The notes beneath the pieces are model-generated. The model was not told the DNA's origin and did not search any database. It was given only the letters and a program-made list of their open reading frames with translations. Position numbers and translations under genes: made by a program. A stretch of 64,000 nt of DNA from Parashewanella spongiae. Its GTDB lineage: Bacteria; Pseudomonadota; Gammaproteobacteria; Enterobacterales; Shewanellaceae. Below are positions 58,918 through 64,000 of this stretch, piece after piece (the stretch's first letter is position 1; every line of letters starts with the position of its first letter). The DNA is taken from positions 4,030,001 to 4,094,000 of the forward strand of contig NZ_CP037952.1 of assembly GCF_004358345.1 (NCBI RefSeq). The letters run 5' to 3'.

Positions 58918-60627
58918 CTAACTTATTTTAAACTGTCCCACAAGATCTGAGAGTTCTACTGAAATTTTACTTAAGTCTTTGGTTGCAAATGTTACTTCTT
59001 CAGCACCTGCTAGTACCGTGTTACCAACATCAGTGATATTCACAACATTTCGATTAATTTCTTCCGAAACCAATGATTGTTCTTCGGTAGCCGCCGCAAT
59101 TTGTATGCTCATATCACTAATTTGAACCACAGAGTTCATTGCTTGGTTTAAAGATTCATTAACACTTCTTCCCTCTTCAACCATTTCAGCAACTTGTTGC
59201 GAGCTTTTTTGCATTACTTCCACGGCCGTTGATGTACCATGTTGTATTTTGCCAATCGTTTCATTGATTTCAGAAGTAGATAGCTGGGTTCTTGTTGCAA
59301 GGGTTCTCACTTCATCTGCGACGACAGCGAATCCTCTTCCTTGCTCTCCAGCCCTAGCGGCTTCGATTGCGGCATTTAAGGCAAGCAAATTGGTTTGCTC
59401 TGCAATACTTTTTATGACTTCAAGTACAGTGTTGATACTTTCACCATCCTGCCTCAAACCGAGAATGGTAGTTTCAGCATCTTTAATTTGACTGGAGAGT
59501 TCTTCTACTTTGTTCACTAGCAAAACCAACATTTCTTTGGCGTTTTCAGACTCTTTTTGAGCTTGTTTTGCGGCATCTGCACTATTGTTTATATTCACTG
59601 ATATTTCTGACGATGATGTGCTCATTTGGTTCATAGCACTAGCAAGTTGCTCTATTTCGGCTTGTTGAGATGAGCTATTATCGAGACTCACTGCAGCTGT
59701 ACTTGATAACTCTTCCGATGTACTGGCCACCACACTCGATTGAGTAGAGATTAAATTTAGGGTATTGACCAGAGCATCTCTCATTGTCCCGATACCTTTC
59801 TTCAAATCTGTGATTTCATCTTTTCCTGAATAAATTATTTTAGTAGTAAGGTCGCCACCTCCAACTTGTTTGACAATCTCTACTAGCTCTTTTAATCGCA
59901 CGTTGATTGACTGAGAAATAATCCAGCTTGAAACCCCGCCAAAAAGTGATGCAATAATTACAAGAACCGTAAGATTAACAATAACAGCTTCCTCATGATG
60001 CTCGGCTCTTAGTGCAGCTTGCTCGGTAAAACTGGCAATCTGATGTGATAGTTCTGAGAGCTGAGTCGATAAATGTTCAGCTTCCCCTTCGGCTTCTTGC
60101 CCAATCTTTTCACCTTGCTCGATATCACCTAAAGATATCGCCGCTATTGCTTCATTGGAGTGCTCAACGTAAACCAAATATTTTTCGTTAATACTTTTTA
60201 GCATACTTGTGACGTTAGCAAATTCTTTGGCTTCCTCTTCAGTTAAAGCATGGCCTACAGCCTCTTGGCTCGCTTTCGCAACCTGGATTAATTCGACAGA
60301 TATTTTTTGATAAAGCTCTTCAAATTTCAACTTAGCATTGTTCAGTTTCTCATTCATTTTAGAAGAAGAAATACTCGACGATCCATAGTGAAATATTTTT
60401 TCAAATTCGACCAGCTGCTCTAAATGATGTTCGGTTATTAAAGCCAAACTATTACTTAAAGGTAAATCAACCTCAGCGATGGCAACAATATCCTTACCGA
60501 TACTCTTCACTTGCAAAATACTGATCGTCATACTGGCGAACATCAGTATCAATGGAATTGCTGAGCCTAATAGAATTTTTTTGCGTAAAGATATGTTGTT
60601 TAACCAATCCATTTTTTTCACCATCAT
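58918..60627 (-). CDS. Methyl-accepting chemotaxis protein
   Basis: Inner-membrane chemoreceptor, 569 residues. The first membrane helix (about 20-40, [21 protein letters not shown]) precedes a helical periplasmic domain (about 45-205). A second helix (about 215-238) is followed by HAMP (about 238-290) and the signalling coiled coil. Its hairpin tip is [32 protein letters not shown] (in pieces near 410-445). The start may be 60627 or the ATG at 60612. There are no chemotaxis genes nearby; the ligand is unknown. Confidence 0.93.
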   Translation of the reverse strand: MMVKKMDWLNNISLRKKILLGSAIPLILMFASMTISILQVKSIGKDIVAIAEVDLPLSNSLALITEHHLEQLVEFEKIFHYGSSSISSSKMNEKLNNAKLKFEELYQKISVELIQVAKASQEAVGHALTEEEAKEFANVTSMLKSINEKYLVYVEHSNEAIAAISLGDIEQGEKIGQEAEGEAEHLSTQLSELSHQIASFTEQAALRAEHHEEAVIVNLTVLVIIASLFGGVSSWIISQSINVRLKELVEIVKQVGGGDLTTKIIYSGKDEITDLKKGIGTMRDALVNTLNLISTQSSVVASTSEELSSTAAVSLDNSSSQQAEIEQLASAMNQMSTSSSEISVNINNSADAAKQAQKESENAKEMLVLLVNKVEELSSQIKDAETTILGLRQDGESINTVLEVIKSIAEQTNLLALNAAIEAARAGEQGRGFAVVADEVRTLATRTQLSTSEINETIGKIQHGTSTAVEVMQKSSQQVAEMVEEGRSVNESLNQAMNSVVQISDMSIQIAAATEEQSLVSEEINRNVVNITDVGNTVLAGAEEVTFATKDLSKISVELSDLVGQFKIS

Positions 60628-60943
60628 CCATTAATGTATACAACTGAAATTTCGGATTTAACACATAAAATAATCAATCATTCATTGGCTACTCTATGCA
60701 CATCACTACATTGAAAAGTAGAAGTAAAGCGTGCCTATTTCAAACTTTAGATTGAATTAGTGATAAGAAAACCTAAGATAAAAGTCTAAACAATATTTTG
60801 GTAAATCATTTCCAAACCAAAAAATACAAAGTCACTTTGACTCTATACCTTATCTCTGGCATAAAAAGGTATTCGCTTTACCTTAGGGACAATAAGCGAC
60901 TCTTGCGCTAAATGGATATTAACTCTCTGTTTCAGGATGGATT
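60628..60943. other. Divergent promoter region, no gene
   Basis: 316 bp between the divergent chemoreceptor and Lon-family genes. It is AT-rich, with no repeat element and no credible open frame. No sigma-32 or CRP motif could be identified with confidence. Confidence 0.4.
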
Positions 60944-63355
60944 ATGATCACATCAGATATATCGCTTTTATCTAGTATTTCTCCCGTAAAAAAATTAACC
61001 AAACAAGATGTTTATCGTCCCTGCCAGCTTCCATGCTTCACTTCCGGTTGCCTATCTACCGATGATCTTCAGCCTATCAACGATATTGTCGGCCAAACTC
61101 GTGCTCAAAAGGCTGTTGAGTTTGCAATGGGAATAAAAGAAAAAGGCTATAACATTTACGCGATCGGACAAAATGGTCTTGGGAAGCGTACTATGATGTT
61201 GCGTTATTTAACCCGATTGCAGAGCGAACGCGAGTTATTCGATTGGTGCTATGTGGGGAATTTTGACGATACACGAAGTCCAAAAGTCTTAAAACTTCCC
61301 AGAGGACAAGCAGTAACATTCAAACAAAATATTGAAAAACTAGTATTAAGATTAGTCAAAGCCTTGCCCCTAGCCTTTGATAATGAGATGTACTTTAATC
61401 GTGCGGATCAACTAAAAAAGCAACTGTCACAGCAACAAGAAGCTGCGCTTGAAGAACTTACTAAAGAAGCCAAAGCAAAAAATGTAAAACTTTTGATGAC
61501 AGCCCAAGGCGACTATCAACTCATTGCTGTTAATGGTGAAGAACCACACACAGAAGAAAGTTATGAAGCCCTACCTGCTGATGAAAAAAAAGCCATAGAA
61601 AAGATTGTTGCAGGCTTTGAAACTCGTTTACGACAAATTGTGCGAACCTTTACTAAGTGGGAACAAGAATACAGCGATAAGCAGCAAGAACATGATGATC
61701 AAACAGCAAAAGAAGTACTCAGCCAATTTATCAAGCCCTTGTTGAGAAAGTATAAAAAAGATATTGATGTGAGTGAACATCTTAAAGCAATGCAAAAGGA
61801 CATGATCGCTAATGTAGACATATTTCTTGAACAATCTGAAGAGCAGCTTGGTTTGGCTTATGCAACCCTAGATAAAAAAATGCCACGCCGTTATCTAGTC
61901 AATGTGTTAGTCAATCAAAAAGATACGCATTTTCCAATTCAAGTAGAGGAAAGTCCAAGCTATCACAGCTTGTTTGGATATATTGAGAACGCTACATTTA
62001 AAGGCACTGTATTTACTGACTTTTCATTGATTCGAGCAGGAAGTTTACACCAAGCGAATGGTGGCGTACTCCTCATTGACGCAACAAAAGTACTTGAACG
62101 CCCGTATGTATGGGATGGATTGAAACGGGCACTTCGCTCTCGTCAGCTTGATTTAAACTCTCTTGAGCGGGAAGTTTCTTTGTCTGGCACCATTTCAATG
62201 AACCCAGAGCCCATTCCGCTCAATGTAAAAATCATCATGTTCGGCGATCATCAAACCTACCAGCTATTACAGCATTACGATCCTGATTTCAGTGAACTAT
62301 TTAGGGTTACGGCCGATTTTGAAACCAGCATGCCTCGCACCGATACTTCTGAAGAACATTATGCTCGATTTATTTCTTCAATTGTTCATGATAACGAATT
62401 GCTTCCTTGTGATAATTCAGCAATTGCTCGAGTCGTAGAATACAGCTCTAGACAAGCTGAAGACCAAAATAAACTCTCACTTTATTCCGCCGATATCGCC
62501 AACCTACTTAGAGAAACAAGCTTTGTCGCTCGCTCTCAACATGTTGACATGATAACGGCGAATCACGTGCAACAAGCACTCGATAACCAACAGCATAGAG
62601 TCAATAAATTACAAGATTCGCTATTAGATGACTTCAAGCTTGGCCGTACTCTTATGCAGGTCACAGGCAAGGTTGTTGGACAAGTGAATGCGTTAACCGT
62701 ACTTTCTACCGCAGAATATCGCTTTGGTCTTCCAAGCCGTATAACAGCCAATACAGCTTTAGGTAAAGGTGAAGTGTTAGATGTTGAGCATAAAGTTAAG
62801 CTTGGTGGTCAAATCCACACTAAGGGAGTATTAATTTTGACCTCGTATCTTGCTTCAATGCTGGGTAAATCAGCAGAAATACCGCTAACTACATATTTAA
62901 CCTTTGAACAATCGTATTCAGGAGTAGATGGCGATAGTGCTTCAATGGCTGAATACTGTGCAATCTTATCAGCTATCAGTAAGATACCACTAAAACAGAG
63001 TATCGCAATCACGGGATCAATGGATCAATTTGGTGTTGCTCAACCAATTGGTGGAGTGAATGAAAAAATTGAAGGGTTTTATGATGTTTGCTCAATTAAG
63101 GGGCGTCATGACGAACAAGGGGTTATCATCCCTGCTGCAAATATTGAAAACCTAATGATACGTAGTGATATAGCCGAAGCTATACACAATGGTAAGTTTC
63201 ATATTTGGGCTATTAGCCATATAAATCAAGCGATAGAGTTACTTGCAGAAAAAGCTTCTGGTGTTTCAAAAGGACAAAGCTTTACCAAAAACTCTGTTTA
63301 TCAATCGGCTCACTTAAAATTGCAAAAATTAAGAACGTTACAACAGAAAAAGTAA
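60944..63355 (+). CDS. Lon-family ATP-dependent protease (YcbZ/LonH type)
   Basis: 803 residues. An AAA-like region at about 50-560 carries a P-loop-like AIGQNGLGKRT (near 75) and GGVLLIDATKVLERPYVW (near 371). A coiled-coil insert (about 140-300) follows the P-loop. The C-terminal Lon protease domain has the catalytic Ser in GVDGDSASMAEYCA (about 664) and the Lys in GGVNEKIEGFYDV (about 706). No LON N-terminal substrate domain is present, unlike LonA. The P-loop has Arg in place of the Ser/Thr after Lys. It probably acts in the cytoplasm; substrates unknown. Confidence 0.9.
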   Translation: MITSDISLLSSISPVKKLTKQDVYRPCQLPCFTSGCLSTDDLQPINDIVGQTRAQKAVEFAMGIKEKGYNIYAIGQNGLGKRTMMLRYLTRLQSERELFDWCYVGNFDDTRSPKVLKLPRGQAVTFKQNIEKLVLRLVKALPLAFDNEMYFNRADQLKKQLSQQQEAALEELTKEAKAKNVKLLMTAQGDYQLIAVNGEEPHTEESYEALPADEKKAIEKIVAGFETRLRQIVRTFTKWEQEYSDKQQEHDDQTAKEVLSQFIKPLLRKYKKDIDVSEHLKAMQKDMIANVDIFLEQSEEQLGLAYATLDKKMPRRYLVNVLVNQKDTHFPIQVEESPSYHSLFGYIENATFKGTVFTDFSLIRAGSLHQANGGVLLIDATKVLERPYVWDGLKRALRSRQLDLNSLEREVSLSGTISMNPEPIPLNVKIIMFGDHQTYQLLQHYDPDFSELFRVTADFETSMPRTDTSEEHYARFISSIVHDNELLPCDNSAIARVVEYSSRQAEDQNKLSLYSADIANLLRETSFVARSQHVDMITANHVQQALDNQQHRVNKLQDSLLDDFKLGRTLMQVTGKVVGQVNALTVLSTAEYRFGLPSRITANTALGKGEVLDVEHKVKLGGQIHTKGVLILTSYLASMLGKSAEIPLTTYLTFEQSYSGVDGDSASMAEYCAILSAISKIPLKQSIAITGSMDQFGVAQPIGGVNEKIEGFYDVCSIKGRHDEQGVIIPAANIENLMIRSDIAEAIHNGKFHIWAISHINQAIELLAEKASGVSKGQSFTKNSVYQSAHLKLQKLRTLQQKK

Positions 63356-63356
63356 A

Positions 63357-63599
63357 TTAATCTGTAAGAACCTTGGTTTCATAAACTCGCTCACCGAGCG
63401 AGTTTAATATTTTGCATTCACCTTCTAGCACCGCAATTATTGATTTTCCTTCACGAAATTCATCAGTTAGCAGCACTCTTCCGTTTGCGTTAACGGGTAA
63501 ACTCTGCAAAACATCATTATGCATAACAAGACCAGCAGGGGCGTCGTAATAAAGTACGGTAACCGTCTTAACTTCAGCCGTAATTTTATTTTGATTCAT
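63357..63599 (-). CDS. Small conserved protein, possibly DUF2375/TIGR02922
   Basis: 80 residues, no signal peptide or membrane helix. The pattern KTVTVLYYDAPAGLVMHNDV, then LPVNANGRVLLTDEFREGKSIIAVLEGECKILNSLGERV resembles the small Colwellia/Pseudoalteromonas family TIGR02922, from memory. Function unknown. It is convergent with the Lon-type gene, one base between stops. A plausible ribosome site (GAGTTAATTATC region) is weak. Confidence 0.6.
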   Translation of the reverse strand: MNQNKITAEVKTVTVLYYDAPAGLVMHNDVLQSLPVNANGRVLLTDEFREGKSIIAVLEGECKILNSLGERVYETKVLTD

Positions 63600-63906
63600 G
63601 ATAATTAACTCATTAATTAAATAAAAGGAACAATCTAGTTATAGCTTATGCCATTGAAAAAGGAGTAATTGAAAGTACAAAATCAATATAAATCCACCTT
63701 GCATTAGTTCGTGATTCGGGTAGACATTCAATGCTCGGAGTTGTTCAGAGCTTTGTTAGATTTTGATTTAACTAAGGTTCAGCCAAAATACAACTTCAGT
63801 AGGGTATAGTTCTTTGAGTAAGTTCATCATTCAATTTTGACGCTAATTTTTATATGCATGAACGACGTGTAATAAACATAATGTTATTAATATATAAGAG
63901 GTTTCA
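63600..63906. other. Intergenic region, no gene
   Basis: 307 AT-rich bases between the divergent 80-residue gene and the last gene. No repeat family copy and no strong promoter motif was identified. Confidence 0.4.
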
Positions 63907-64000
63907 ATGCTAACAGAGTCAGCAACTAGTTCTGTTGAAGGTTATATTACCCCAGAATTATCTACTCATGAAACAAGCAAAAAGCCCGTTGAACAAACCA
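63907..64000 (+). CDS. 5' end of a gene cut by the window edge
   Basis: The ATG at 63907 follows AAGAGG at a good distance and opens 31 codons to the edge, beginning MLTESATSSVEGYITPELST. It is hydrophilic with no signal peptide. It cannot be identified from so little. Confidence 0.5.
   Translation, partial: MLTESATSSVEGYITPELSTHETSKKPVEQT

Overview
The window looks like a piece of chromosome from a marine gammaproteobacterium of the Alteromonadales, perhaps Colwelliaceae or a near relative. The evidence is the AT-rich base composition, the classical gammaproteobacterial order dnaE-rnhB-lpxB-lpxA-fabZ-lpxD-skp-bamA-rseP-dxr-cdsA-uppS-frr-pyrH-tsf-rpsB, a divergent map-glnD-dapD, the nearby queA-tgt-yajC-secD-secF block, and accessory genes typical of that order. 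The species cannot be named from the sequence alone.

Layout. Positions 1-18538 (minus strand) hold the cell-envelope and translation supercluster: replication polymerase, lipid A acylation, beta-barrel assembly, isoprenoid and CDP-diacylglycerol synthesis, and ribosome recycling, UMP kinase, EF-Ts and S2. Positions 18862-28854 (plus) hold map, glnD, dapD, a proline symporter, a FadL-type porin and a secreted subtilase. Positions 28891-35635 (minus) hold a siroheme synthase domain protein, a DUF2007/zinc-ribbon protein, the SecDF-YajC translocase accessory complex and the two queuosine genes. Positions 35892-38500 hold a 55-residue small ORF, a membrane thioredoxin and an unusual OGFr-domain protein. 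Positions 38502-45745 (minus) hold an NtrY/NtrX-like two-component pair downstream of a MacB-type ABC exporter. Positions 46008-63355 hold secreted or lipid-anchored proteins, RNA-modifying enzymes, a glutathione peroxidase, a small M9-type metallopeptidase, a chemoreceptor and a Lon-family protease.

The intergenic DNA is the unusual part. At least four families of short non-coding elements with inverted ends recur. Family A is about 300-360 bp with 20-bp terminal repeats. Family B is about 131-232 bp and makes 5-bp target duplications. Family C is about 315-320 bp. Family D is about 170-185 bp and REP-like. They nest inside each other. Families A, C and D share a small hairpin whose stem shows compensatory changes (CGACA/TGTCG against CGCCA/TGGCG) around a mostly conserved TACAAAAC loop. 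The A copies lie just upstream of plus-strand genes. One copy splits fadL from a FadR-like operator and promoter. Another is itself split by about 2.8 kb holding a group II intron whose reverse transcriptase carries one in-frame stop.

The most unusual gene is at 37472-38500. Its C-terminal half matches the opioid growth factor receptor (OGFr) conserved region. Its N-terminal half resembles the translocation domain of Salmonella SPI-2 type III effectors such as SlrP, SspH and SseI. No secretion apparatus for such an effector is seen in this window. No tRNA, rRNA or CRISPR array was seen.
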